Shown one piece after another: positions 48,651 to 61,015 of a DNA stretch of 64,000 nucleotides. The first letter of the stretch is position 1. Each line of letters opens with the position of its first letter. The stretch is from NCBI GenBank assembly GCA_905182985.1, contig CAJJDN010000142.1, positions 166,034 through 230,033 of the forward strand, in the 5' to 3' direction. The position numbers were made by a program, and so were the translations under genes. The notes under the pieces were generated by a model. That model made no database searches. It had not been told where the DNA came from and worked only from the letters and a program-made list of their open reading frames with translations. Source of the stretch: Paramecium sonneborni. Taxonomy: Eukaryota > Ciliophora > Oligohymenophorea > Peniculida > Parameciidae.

Positions 48651-51600
48651 ATGAAAACAGATGGTTCTGGTGAAAATTAGGCTCTAACAAATGGAAATGG
48701 ATCAAATACATAACCATAACAAGAACCAATGGTTCCATATTTTGAACTTCTTAGGTATGCAAGCCCAAAAGATAAAGTACTAATGTTCTTAGGTGGGTTT
48801 GCAGCATTTTGTAATGGAGCAGCATTTCCAAGTTTTTCAATAATATTTGGAGACATGACTGATTCATTTTCTGAAGCAGGAGATGAAATGGTTCGATAAG
48901 CAGGTTTGAATGCAATGTAAGAATATAAAAATGAATATAGATATTTCATTATTGTGGCAGTAGGTACAATGCTTATGTCATTTATAATGTTTGCAACTTG
49001 GATGATAACAGGAGAGAATTAAAGTATAGAATTTAGAAAGAGATACTTCGAAGCTATATTAAAATAGGAAATAGGATGGTTCGATACAATTAATCCTAAT
49101 GAATTAAATAGTAAAGTAGCGAATGAAACATTTGCAGTATAAGGAGCAATAGGAGAGAAAGTTCCAACATTTATAATGACATTTTCTATGTCTTTCTTTG
49201 GATTCTTAATTGGCTATATTTAGTAAAAATAATAATAAATATTTTAGTGGTTGGTAATTAGCTTTAGTAGTAACAGCTACTTTACCAGCAATTTCAATAG
49301 CAACAGCAATATTTGCAATAATAATTTAAACATCTGAGAATGCAACATAAAAAGCATATTCTGATGCAGGAGCATTAGCAGAATAAGCAATTAATGCAAT
49401 AAAGACAGTAAAGATGTTAGATGGTGAAGATTTTGAAGTTGAGAAATATAAAAAATATCTTCTTTAAGCAACAGCTACAACAATTAGTTATTAATTTGGA
49501 GTAGGAATAGCATTTGGATTTTTATGGGCAGCAATGTTATGGGCATATGCACTTGGTTTTTGGTATGGAGCTAAATTAATTTCTGATTAAGTAATAAATA
49601 ATATTTATATAGACTTTAAATCATAATATGGATTAAGTATATACAGTTGGAGATGTAATGATTATCTTTTTTGCTATTCTCACAGGTGGATTCTCTTTAG
49701 GTTAAGCAGGTCCTTGTGTATAGAATTTTGCTAAAGGTAGATAAGCAGCTGTTAAAATGTTTGCTATTTTAGATAGAACTCCAAAAATAGTTAATCCTAT
49801 GAAACCATTAAAATTGACTTCATTTAATGGAAGAATATTATTAAAGAATATTGAATTTAGTTATCCTAATAGACCTGATCAAAAGATTTTAAAAGGATTA
49901 AATTTAGATATACCAGCAGGTAAAAAAGTAGCTTTAGTTGGTGAAAGTGGTTGTGGTAAATCTACAGTAATGTAATTAATTGAAAGGTTTTATGATTCAG
50001 AAAAAGGAGAAGTATTATTTGGTGGAGAAGGAGGAATCAATGTAAAGGATTTAGATTTAATTGATTTAAGAAGTAGAATTGGTCTAGTAGGATAAGAACC
50101 AGTACTATTTGCTACAAGTATTAAAGAAAATCTATTGTATGGTAAAACAGATGCAACAGAATCTGAAATGATAGATGCATTAAAGAAAGCAAATGCTTGG
50201 GATTTTGTTTCTAAAATGGATAAAGGTTTAGAAACTTATGTAGGAATAGGAGGTGGATAATTAAGTGGTGGATAAAAATAAAGAATTGCTATTGCAAGAG
50301 CTATTTTAAAAAGACCATAAATACTATTATTAGATGAAGCTACTAGTGCTTTAGATAGAACTAATGAAAGATTAATTTAAGAAACTTTAGATGAAGTATC
50401 TAAAGGAATTACTACTATTGTTATTGCTCATAGATTAAGCACTATATAAAATGCTGATTTAATTTATGTTATTGACAAAGGAGTTGTTGTTGAAATTGGA
50501 ACACATTAAGAATTGATGAATTTACATGGCAAATATGAAATCTTAGCTAAAAATTAAATTTAAGCATAAAATCAAGAAAATGATTCTGGATCTTAAAGTT
50601 CAGGATCTTAGAAGAATCTTTAAGATTAATAAGTAGGTTCTTAAAGATCTCTCAAAATTAAAATGAATATGGTTGATCAATAAAATATAGCACTTGCTGT
50701 TAAAGAAGAAATTGATAGATTCAAATAATTAGAAGTACCAGAATTAGTCAAAAAAGTTTCAGGATAAGGACATCATCATCATCATCATCATAAAAAAAAT
50801 GAAACTGATTTAGAAGCATAACCTTTACCAAAAAAAGATGAACCAAAAAAAGAGGTCGATGCTTAAATGGGTAGACTATTTACTTATAATTCTGATGAAA
50901 AACCTTAATTCTTTATTGGTATTATTGCAGCCTTAGCAAATGGATGCACATTCCCAGTATTCTCATTATTCTTAGCTGAAATGATTACTGTCTTAGTTGA
51001 ATCTAATCCTTCCTTTGCTGATTATAAATGTTCAATGACATATAACAATCCAACACCATAAATGTGTTAACTCTTAAAAGATGATCTTAAAGATGAAGTT
51101 AAAAACAAAGCTGATAGACTTGCTCTTTGGTTCTTCTTGATTGGACTTGCTGCTTAAATTCTATGGACATTCCAAATGTATTTCCTTGCATATGTTGGAG
51201 AAAAATTAACTTGTAAAATTAGATTAGATACATACAGAAAATTATTAAGAATGCCTATCCCTTATTTTGATATTCCCAAAAATAATGCAGGTACTTTGAC
51301 AAGCAGACTATCCGTGGATTGTAAATTGATTAATGGGCTAACATCATCAATTTTAGGTATTAATATATCAAATGTTGGTGCATTGATTTGTGGTTTGGTT
51401 ATTTCATTTGTTGCAAGTTGGTAAATGACATTAATTATGCTTGGATTGGCACCATTATCGTATGTTGGAGGAATATTATAAGCAAAATTTTTGTAAGGAT
51501 TTTCAGATTTAACAGATGAGGCATATAAAGATTCAGGTAATTTGATAATGGAAGCAGTGACAAATATAAGAACAGTTGTATCATTTGGAAATGAATAGAT

Positions 51601-52757
51601 AATTCTTGGAATATATTCAAAGAAGGTTTAACTTCCATTAATGAAAGCAAAAGAAAGAGGGATTTATGCTGGTTTGGCATTTGGTTTTTCATAAATGCAA
51701 ATGTTTATAATAAATGCAATAGTATTTTATGTAGGAGCAATTCTTTGTAGAGATGAAGTAATTACTATAGAAGGTATGTTTAAATCAATTCTTGCAATAA
51801 CATTTGCAACAATGAGTGCAGGAAATAATGCAGCATTTGCAGGTGATATAGGAGCTGCTAAGAATGCAAGCAGAAACATTTTTGAAATATTAGATAGTGA
51901 AGATGAATTTTAAAGAGAAGAGAGATTAAAAAAATAAAAGATTACAAAACCAGTTCAAGGAGATATTCATTTTAATAATTTGACTTTTAAATATGTAGGA
52001 AGAGATAAGAATGTATTTTAAAATTTAAGTTTGAGTGTTAAGTAAGGATAGAAAGTAGCATTTGTTGGTCCATCTGGTTGTGGTAAATCTACTTTGATGT
52101 AAATGTTAATGAGATTTTATGAACCAGATTAAGGAGTGATAACAATAAATGGTATAGATATTACAGATTATGATATCAGATATATTCGAAGACAATTTGG
52201 TATAGTATCATAAGAACCAGTTTTGTTTAATGGTTCAATAAGAGAGAATATTTAATATAATCTACCTTCTATTACTATAGAGCAAATAGAAAATGCAGCT
52301 AAGAAAGCGAATGCTTATGATTTTATAGTCAAAAACTAATTTGAAGAAACCTAAGTTGAATAAAAGGGAAATGAAAAATAAAGAGGATAAGGATTCGAAA
52401 GATAAGTTGGACCTAAAGGAGCATAAATCTCAGGTGGATAAAAATAAAGAATTGCAATAGCTAGAGCTATTCTTAGAGATTCAAATCTTTTATTACTTGA
52501 TGAAGCAACTAGCGCTTTAGATGCTGCTAGTGAATAATTAGTATAGGATAGTTTAAATAAACTTATGGAATCAAAAACTACTGTTGCTATTGCTCATAGA
52601 ATTTCAACTATCAAAGTATTTAATTATTTAAATTTATTAGGATTCTGATGTTATATATGTCTTCGAAGATGGTAAAATCGTTGAAGAAGGTAATTACTAA
52701 AAATTAGTTGGTCTCAAAGGTGCATTCTACAGATTAGAATAAGGAATTGCTAAATGA
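48651..52757 (+). CDS. ABCB-type full ABC transporter (P-glycoprotein family)
   Basis: Product of 1,344 residues with introns at 49223-49247, 49591-49612 and 52616-52640. The order is TMD-NBD-TMD-NBD. NBD1 has Walker A GESGCGKST, signature LSGGQKQR and LLLDEATSALD; NBD2 has GPSGCGKST, ISGGQKQR and LLLDEATSALD, so both ATP sites look competent. The linker between the halves is long, Ser/Lys/Glu-rich, and contains seven consecutive histidines (50771-50791). ABCB pumps in ciliates export hydrophobic drugs and pigments or toxins from the plasma membrane or vacuoles. Start is the only ATG ahead of NGNGSNTQPQQ and the first TMD. Confidence 0.95.
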
Positions 52758-52909
52758 TTTAAATTTTTATATTGTTATTTAAAGTTATTTTTAATATAAA
52801 CAAAATTAATATCTTATTTAGAATATCAAAATATTTATAAAAATAAATTTATCTTAACTAATTAAAATATAAATAATCTTAAACTAGAATACAAAAAAGT
52901 AAATAATTT

Positions 52910-55900
52910 TCATTTCATAAAAACTTCAACAACCATTTCTTCAGTCAACTCTTCAAATAAATAATCTGCAATTTCCATAAGCACTTCCGAATATTCCTAA
53001 GTAATCTTAAACCATTTTCTTTCATCTTCTTATAACTAATTATATTATTATATTTTATATACTTCAATTGAAAGACAATTCTATATTCTCTCCTCATTAA
53101 TATAAGCCAATGAATCATTTGCTTAACATTCTTACATAATAATTAATTGTTCATAATTTAATTATCTCACAGAAATTACAGGTATCTCATCAGATAATAA
53201 TCCTAATCTTAAATAATCATTTCATACCACATAAAGTCTTTGACCACTCAAATACTCTTTATCTAGCTCTTTCCAATATATTTGGAATATCTTCTAATCT
53301 ATAACATAATCTCTAAGATATATTAGTCTCCATACACCATGGATATGGAATTCCATCATCTTAATAAAAGGGTCTCAAACTATTCAGAGCTTCATTGAAA
53401 GATTCAAATATGGCGTAGTTGTGAATTTTTTCATACTAATTTTGAGTTTCCATAATTTGTTCTATGATAGATTTCTTTTATAACTTATTTAGTAAAGTGG
53501 TTAAATTTCTTGATGATCTTCGAAATCATCCTAATTATGTAATTATTTCAATCTGTTTATTGGCTTTCTACCATATGGAGTGTTCATACACTTCAGAAAT
53601 TCATCTTAATTATTTTCTATTTCTTTATAATAATATAAATACCTAATATTGCATAAAATATCAAATTTATAAAATTATTTATTACTCCCAAATTTGTCAG
53701 AATTCCTGCATTAGTTTATTATGCATATTATTAAATTAATTCTATTTTATTTAAACTTTTAGATGCCTCATCTACTAATTACTCAATTATCTTCTCTGTC
53801 TCTTCTTCAACTCTCAATGCATAATTTAATCCATGAATTACTACCTATGGCTCACGATAATCTGTTATTATTTGTTTTGATTCATTATTAGGAGATACTT
53901 GTAATGGTCTTGCTATTTAATTTCCAAAAAATAATTCTTCATTAAATGTTGATATTTCAAAATCTTTTCTTTTTGGATCTTACTAAAATGGTTTTGAAAA
54001 TTAATTCTACTTTGATTATGATGATATCGATTGTTATTAACCAATCTTTATTTCATTTCTATCATTTATCTAATTCTAAAATTTTGTATTTGGTGTTACT
54101 ATTTTTGGAGAATTTGGAATACTAAATTAAAGATCAGATTAATCTAAGAAACTCTCATCTTTTATTTCAGATTAATCAAATGAAATTTATTCTAACTATT
54201 AAAGTGTTAATACATACATAACTATGATAACACTAACATCTAATCCTTTTTTAAATCTTTTACTATTATAACATCCTACTCAGTCTTTTTTAATAATGTA
54301 TTTGATTATTTTTAAACCTTCTATAATTCACATTTAAATCTCTATAATTAATCCGCTTACTTTGATAACCAAGATTAAACTAATTATTTATTGTGATGAA
54401 ATGATCTAGGTGATATCTTCTATTATTGTAACAAAGTCTAAAATGCTTACATTTAACTATTTACTCTTAACTTTATACTCTAATTAATATTATTATGATT
54501 CTTTACTTTCTCTCTCTGTTAACATATTTCCTCTATTTAAGAATTTGTTAAAAACTCTTTTTTTAAAATTAAACTACTATTTGATATAGGTGATGAAGCA
54601 AGTGATTTCTTTGGAAATTCTTCTAATGCCATCTTCAAATGAGTTTCTATTATATTATTCTTTTAATTTGATTAATTTTGTGCTTTTTAATTTTCTATAC
54701 CTTAATTCAAATCAGAAATTGATGTTTGCAATTCTTCATCCTTTCTTTCAACCCTAATCTATTTTAATATTTGCTAAAACTATTATATCTAATCTTCAGA
54801 TAAATTCTTCAATTCATGAAAAATATTCATCAATACACTATTATCTTTTTCATCTGATCTTTATATTGATAATGTATGACGTCTAACTGAACTGGGCTTT
54901 GAATCATCTTTTGCTTAATCTTCAAGACTTTTCATTTAAGGAACCTACATATTTCATATATATAATACATCAATCTTATAATCTCTTATTTATATTGGAG
55001 ATTCAGCTGTTCTTATTTAAGTTCTCACTTTTTTTTCCTGCTTGTTTGACTTGTCTCTTAATAAATTCTTTAATCTTAAAGTATGAATCTCTGATACTTT
55101 GCTTGGACTTGGATTCGTAATAGATTATTGTTATTATTATTGATATTAAAACTATTGCTTCGATTTACTTTTTCCTTTCTTTTTGCTTAAAGTTCTTACT
55201 TATCGTAATAAACTTGGTGAATAATCAATATTTCTCATTTAAAATTTATCTTATATTGGACTAAATTAAGATGTAATTTATTCATTATAATGATGAATTG
55301 CTTGCTCTCTTGATCTAGATTTATGTTTCTTTTTAAAAGAAGTAGATTCTTTCTCAGGAGATTTTGATTTTGATTTTGACTTTGATTTAGATTTAGACTT
55401 TGATACAGTTCTACTTAAACTAGTTTTTGATGAAACTATTTTTTTCAAAATTTCATTAAGCAATGGTTTTTATAGATTTTATTATGGTGTTTATTATTAT
55501 TTCTATTTTGCTCTCTACTTCTATGGTGATCGCGATGAATTTTTTGTTTTTTATAAACCAGCTGATGGAATGAGATTTTTCTTTTTCTCAGGATTTTTTT
55601 TTAAAGTTTTATCTTAAGAAATATCATCTTTCTTCTTAATATTTTACAAAGATTAACTATTCATTTAATTACTAAAATGACTTTTTTCTGCTTTTTTTGT
55701 TATCTTTAATGTGTTGCTCTAAGTGTTTTTTTGCTTTGTTTTATTTGCCTATTTTATTTATTTCTATTCATAAGGTATGTATGATTATTTCAAAAAAATA
55801 TTTTCAAAAACATCTGGCGATTAATTACTTTGTTATACTCCTTGATTAGCTTAAGGTACATCTAGACTGCTGTATCTATTAAAATTAGCAAACACTTGAC

Positions 55901-56282
55901 TGTTCTCAAATCTATCTGTTGGTGATGCCAAATTATTGTCTGTAAACAAACATGATGATCTTAATGATTTCACTTCTGTGGGATTCTTTGTCATTGTAAT
56001 TTTTTAAGCTGATGTAGAGTTTATTATGTTATTATTTAAAGCCTTTAGTCTGCCTTAAAGTTTTTGAATATTTTTCTCCAAAGCATTTGAGTAATTTTAA
56101 CGCAATTATTTGAAATCGTTAAATTCATTCATTTGATTTATTAATAAATGAATTCTAATCTAATATTAAAAAAACTCAACATAAAGTTTTGATTATTCTT
56201 GTCCTTCTAATAGCCCATTTTACTTTTTTCCCAAACTGATTTATACTAACAACCAACAATAATGTGATTAATTTGTAAACAT
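52910..56282 (-). CDS. Large unknown Ser/Lys/Gln-rich protein
   Basis: Six introns (54945-54968, 54457-54478, 54196-54217, 53617-53642, 53462-53484, 53203-53227) yield one closed frame of 1,076 residues from ATG at 56282 (MFTNQSHYCWLLVQISLG). Features in order: a coiled coil (NALEKNIQKLQGRLKALNNN), a basic disordered region with an SK repeat (TVSKSKSKSKSKSKSKSPEK at about residues 285-305), another coiled coil (LMNIFHELKNLSEDQIQQFQ), a Cys/His/Arg-rich section (CKHFRLCYNNRRYHLDHF), and a C-terminal part with VEEETEKIIEQLVDEASKSL and AIFESFNEALNSLRPFY. No family recognised. The modular disordered and coiled-coil make-up suggests a cytoskeletal or centrosomal/basal-body scaffold. Confidence 0.65.
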
Positions 56283-56427
56283 ACTTTAAAAACTGAACTC
56301 ATTTATATTTATGCAATATTTTTTATTTATTATTTTTATCCTGGTCAAGAATGTGATAATAAGAATTATTTTTCACAAAATAGCTTTTAATAATAGAATA
56401 ATTGTAAAAATTAATATATAATATATA

Positions 56428-56465
56428 TAGTGATTCATTAATTAATTGTGGTGATTCATTAACAT
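56428..56465. promoter_or_regulatory. Direct repeat upstream of the methyltransferase gene
   Basis: The string GTGATTCATTAA occurs twice, about 21 bases apart, in the short region between the divergent large gene and the arsenic methyltransferase gene. A paired 12-base repeat about 75-110 bases before a start codon is a candidate binding site for a regulator, for example a metal-responsive one. This is only a pattern; no known element was recognised. Confidence 0.35.
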
Positions 56466-56535
56466 TATATTATAAATAATATTGGAGAATTTAAAAATAA
56501 AATCACATTTGAAAATAATATTATTTTTAAAAAAA

Positions 56536-57570
56536 ATGGATAATCTTTAAAAGTAAAATTGTGAAGAAAATTAATGTTGTGAAAAATAAACTTGTTGTCA
56601 AGAAGAGCAAGCTTAATAAGAAAAGTAATGTTGTGAAAAATAAACTTGCTGTGAAGAGGAGTAAGTTAAATAAGAAAATCAATGTTGTGAAAAATAAACT
56701 TGTTGCCAAGTAGAGTAAGTTTAATAATAATGTACAACAAACTGTTGTGAATCTGATGAGTAAATAAAAAATACAGTGAAATAAAGATATGGTGAAATTT
56801 GTGAACAAACTAAACAGATAAATGCAGCCTCTTTTTGTGGAGTTGGAGGATGCTGTAGTTCAACAGGTTGCGGAACTATAGATTATGCTGTATTTGCAGA
56901 AAATTATGAAAAATTATAAGGATATGTTCCAGAAGCAGATTTAGGTTTAGGATGTGGAATTCCAACTGAATTTGCTGAAATCAAGAAAGGAGACATCGTT
57001 CTTGATTTAGGATCAGGAGCTGGAAATGATTGTTTTATTGCAAGAGCTTTAGTTGGAGATACTGGAAAAGTCATTGGAGTTGATATGACTCCTAATATGA
57101 TTAGAAAAGCTTAATTAAATTCCGATAAATACAATTTTAGAAATGTTGAATTTAGATATGGAGATATATCAGATTTACCTATCTTAGATAATTTTGTTGA
57201 TGTTGTTATAAGCAATTGTGTTATTAATCTAGTACCTGATAAAAGAAAAGTATTCTAAGAAATTTTAAGAGTCTTAAAACCAAATGGTCATTTTTCTATA
57301 AGTGATGTTCTAACAACTGGAGATTTACCACAATCCATTAGAAAAGCTTCAGAATTACATGTTGGTTGTGTTTCAGGTGCACTTAGAAAAGATGTTTAAA
57401 TAAAATTGCTAGAAGAATTAGGATATGTCGATATATAGATTAAGAAAGAAAAAACTATTGATTTTCCTGATGAATTGATGTTAAAATATGTTTCATAAGA
57501 AGAATTAAAAGAATTTTAAGATAGTGGAATCAAAATTATAAGTGCAACCATTTATGCCAAAAAATAGTGA
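56536..57570 (+). CDS. arsM: Arsenite methyltransferase with N-terminal Cys-Cys repeats
   Basis: Intronless gene for 344 residues. The C-terminal 260 residues are an ArsM/AS3MT enzyme: [26 protein letters not shown] motif [25 protein letters not shown], the cysteine of [12 protein letters not shown] and that of HVGCVSGAL, matching the conserved arsenic-binding cysteines of the family. It transfers methyl groups from S-adenosylmethionine to trivalent arsenic. The first 76 residues are unusual: three 18-residue repeats of the form QCCEKQTCCxEEQ plus a partial fourth, with Cys pairs at 14/15, 20/21, 32/33, 38/39, 50/51, 56/57 and 70/71. These resemble a metallothionein and could collect arsenite or other thiophilic metals for the enzyme. 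Confidence 0.92.
56572..56733 (+). repeat. Three 54-bp tandem repeats inside the arsM gene
   Basis: Units at 56572-56625, 56626-56679 and 56680-56733 each encode 18 residues with two Cys pairs. The first 22 bases of each unit (around TGTTGTGAAAAATAAACT) are identical and the rest differs, so the array is old enough to have diverged but is in perfect register with the codons. Confidence 0.9.
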
Positions 57571-57739
57571 TTCAATAGAATGCATTCAAATAATATATCA
57601 TTTATTAATTTTATTTTTATATTTATAACAAAATTCATAAAATTCTATTCTACGCTTAATAAAATTATAAACCTAATTCAGTTGTAAATTTAAAATATAA
57701 TAATATAAATATTTAATTTTAATAGTTATGTATAAATTA

Positions 57740-58700
57740 GTTTATTATTATTGGATATTTAAACAAACCCGTCTCTTTGCTTAATATGGCTTTCCTAAAT
57801 TGTATTTGGCGTGTTACAAATAATGATAGGAATTTTAAATACTGCTATTTTATTTGATTTAAGTAATAAATTATCAGGATGAGCTACATTTATACTTTAT
57901 TAATTAATAGAATAGTATATTTCTTTAAAGTATTTGCAACTATAGCAACTGTTATTTTTTGATCAAATCATGCAATCAAAATGTTTAGCAAAATCACGTT
58001 TGATACTATAATAAAGCATGGAAATAAAATATAGGGCATAATTATTTATTATGATTCAAATACTGGTAAAACATTGGCATCCCAATCTAAAAATACATTA
58101 GATAATTACCATCTAAAGTAAGTAATTAAACAAATGTATAAAAGGATTATTAAAGTGAAATGTAATATATTTCTCCTTTGAATCCAATAAAGGAACTATA
58201 AAATCGACTTGTATAAACTGCAGTCAATAAGATTAATACCAATAGTACTGTTATAATAGGAAATACAATAGGAAATATTAAAATAGTTCCTGAAAATATT
58301 CCTCTTACAATAGGGTAGTTGCTATTATTAAAATATCATCCAGACCATCAAACATTTTACCCATATTATTAAAAATTATTATTATAAATATAAAATATCA
58401 CACTTACTATGCTAAAAATCATTACAATTTACTAATAAAGTTATCCTAATATCAAATTACAAATATGTGTGTTGTCCTATAGTTTTTTATTAATTTATCT
58501 TTCTTTGATTTCATATTCATCTAAGAAATTAACTTAAACCAATATTGATATTTTCGTATTGTGTCTCCATATTTAAATTATAAATAAACTAATGTTCATC
58601 GAATCCACTATTATTTATTTATCCTCAAGTTAAAATATTCCAATAAAATAAAGCAAAAATAACTTTTTCTTAATAGTGCTACTTTTTAATTAAAACTTCG
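57740..58700 (-). pseudogene. Voltage-gated-type cation channel remnant
   Basis: Minus-strand segments encode an ion-channel core: ALFYWNILT, then FSGTILIFPIVFPIITVLLV, SLQQSFYTFVQLLTLDDWDA across a plausible 23-base intron (a pore loop with the TLDDW-type filter), and PCFIIVSNVILLNILIA (inner helix). In-frame TGA codons follow NILIA and FYWNILT, and joins between other pieces are unclear. It looks like a decayed or badly sequenced channel of the Ca/Na or two-pore group. A full-length gene could not be assembled. Confidence 0.45.
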
Positions 58701-59178
58701 TCTATTGATAAGATTCTCTTGTTTCAATTTTGCTATTTCTTATCTACATCGATATTTAAAGCATAAAGGGATGAACAAAACAATCTATTTTTTTAAATTT
58801 AATTATTATGATTAATTAAGTTCGTTTTATAGAAAATATTATGTTTTGCATATTTTATATTAAATCAATTGATCAGAAACACCTCTAACTTAAAAACTCT
58901 TCTGTGATAATTTTTCATCTTATCAATAAGATTCTCAATTTTTACAAAATCATGTACTTTAAGTAAGAATCAAATCTTAAAATTAAAATGCACTTTGGTT
59001 ATTTTATTAATTAATGAAAATGTTAAATAACCATTATGGCTCTTTTTAATATGATTAAATATTAATAGTTCAAATTTTAAAATAAATAATAAGCTTAGAA
59101 TGGATATTACTTAGTCTATTTTAAAATTTTAATTTTATCATATATTCATTAATAAAGTCTACTTTTCTAGGATTATTT
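58701..59178. other. Intergenic, about 480 bases, nothing firm
   Basis: May contain the 5' end of the channel remnant; no readable frame was found. Confidence 0.4.
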
Positions 59179-59661
59179 TCATTATGTCAAGATAAAAGCA
59201 AATAATACGCGAATAATGCAAATTATGGGTACAACTATAATTAAGATTAATCTCAAGTTCCACTATTTTTAGGGTTATTTTTTTTCATTTTCTATGCTAC
59301 AATTATTATTTTTTTTTTAATTTCTAAAATGATTAGCAATTTATATAATTGAATTATATTGTTGTTAGTATGAAGGGATTGATGAGTTCATAACATTCTT
59401 CCATTGTGGAGTTGATTCAAAAAATTTTAATTTAGCTCGTTTTACAGCATCCTTTAGAGAATGAAAGTTTGATTTGTGTATAGAAAGCTTCATTTAGTCC
59501 TTGTCTTATTCCTCCATTGAATATTTATTAATATTATCATATTCTCTCTATCTTTTAAAAAATTCTGCTGTAATTTCAGCTGTTCGAGTAGATCTTTTTT
59601 TTTGCACGATGTTGGCTGATTTTTATTTTCTTTTTAGATTTTTTTCAGGATTTGAATTCAT
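59179..59661 (-). CDS. Small tail-anchored protein, unknown
   Basis: A single uninterrupted frame of 160 residues (MNSNPEKNLKRKQKSANIVQ...) ending at TGA 59179-59181. The N-terminal part is basic and helical (TRTAEITAEFFKRQREYDN; HSLKDAVKRAKLKFFE) and a single hydrophobic helix lies close to the C-terminus (LRLILIIVVPIICIIRVLF), the arrangement of a tail-anchored or SNARE-like protein. No heptad zero-layer Gln or Arg could be fixed, so a SNARE is only a possibility. Confidence 0.5.
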
Positions 59662-60361
59662 TTATAATTATTATTAAATTAGATTTAAAGTTTTTTTTTG
59701 CTAAAAATTATTTTAGATTTTATATAAGTAAAATGTTTTTAATTTAAAGAATATATTATGATTAAAATTATGATTTCACATAACCTAAATGAGAGTTGAT
59801 GTCTAAATTATATCTAAACTCATTTCATATAGATCAATAAAAAAAAAAATTTTTGTTTAATTTTTTTAAAGTGAGATTAAAACTTTGATTTGATATTAAT
59901 CTTAAGCTGGATGAATTAATGAGGGTCTTTTGCTTTTAATATCTTAAGAATACTGTTTTTAAAATATTTAAAATATAAGATATTAGAACCTTTAAAAGAT
60001 TGTAATATAATTATCAGGTTTAAACATGTTATTCAATGGCTTTTAAACTAATATAAAATGACTACTCAATTGTAAATATTTAGCAATATTTTTAAGATTT
60101 ATTTTTGTTTTTTGCAATAAAAACAAATGCAATCCTAGCTATTAATAGTAAAATCTCTTTCATTTTGTAAAAGTTTTCTAAAATATTTAGTCTTGAATGA
60201 ATTTGCTATTTTATATTTTACAAAAAAGAAATGATTTCGATCATTAATATTTAATTAAATAATTCAATCTAATATATAAAATATTATATTTCTATAATTC
60301 ACTCAGATAATATAAATAAAATAAATTACACAACTTTAAAAGCAATATTAAATTGTATAAT
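59662..60361. other. Intergenic, 700 bases, nothing recognised
   Basis: AT-rich sequence with several A or T runs. No frame or RNA gene was recognised. Confidence 0.5.
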
Positions 60362-60805
60362 TCATTTTTTCTTTTTTTTTTTTTAATCTTTTTCATTAAA
60401 TTCCAAAGCTTGAATTTCAACAATTCCATTTCCAATTTTACTTTAATTATCCAATTTACAATCTCTTAATGATAATCTCCATCTAGTTATATCTTTAAGT
60501 CCTAAATTCTTTTCTTAATGAATATTGTAGCTTGTACATTCAGCATCAAAAATATTAGACCTAGGAGTTTTATTTGTTTTTTGACTCTATTTTAGCTTTT
60601 CCAAATTTGCTTCCCATACCTCCTAAACAATTTAACCAATATTTTTTTCTTTCTCATATTATTATCTCTTGATTTCTTATTCATCATTGCAATCGTCTTC
60701 TTAGCTCTTTTATTTGCAAAACTCCTACCAAGCCTCTTCTAATGCTTATGCCAACTAAGTATGAGCCAATATCCAAGTTGAAATTTCTTATTTTTTTTAA
60801 TTCAT
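60362..60805 (-). CDS. Small acidic/basic helical protein, 147 residues
   Basis: A single frame starting MNQKKQEISTWILAHTQ and ending in a run of lysines coded by a 20-base A-rich tract, with TGA at 60362-60364. The N-terminal half is a predicted helix rich in Gln and Glu (LAQALEEAWQEFCKQKSQED), followed by VWEANLEKLKQSQK and TRWRLSLRDCKLDN. No family recognised. The poly-Lys end depends on the exact number of A residues, which may be miscounted. Confidence 0.5.
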
Positions 60806-61015
60806 TATTATTATTTCTATTTTTTATATAAATTAATAAGTACTAATGAATAAATCAATTATTTTTAATCAAAAATATCAACACTTTATGCTCAAAAATT
60901 AAGCATGGCAGATTTATTATATTTTTACTAAAATATTATTCTTTATTTTTTATTAGTCAAATAATAGAATTTGATTATTCATATTTTTTTTAATATATAA
61001 AATCTTATTATTATT

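Noticed and set aside
50771..50791. Vector-derived His tag
   Set aside because: The seven CAT codons are embedded in continuous AT-rich ciliate coding sequence using TAA as Gln on both sides, with no vector-like flanks.
55278..55463. Separate small gene with an SK repeat
   Set aside because: The frame continues on both sides through TAA/TAG (Gln) and by introns into the 1,076-residue gene at 52910-56282.
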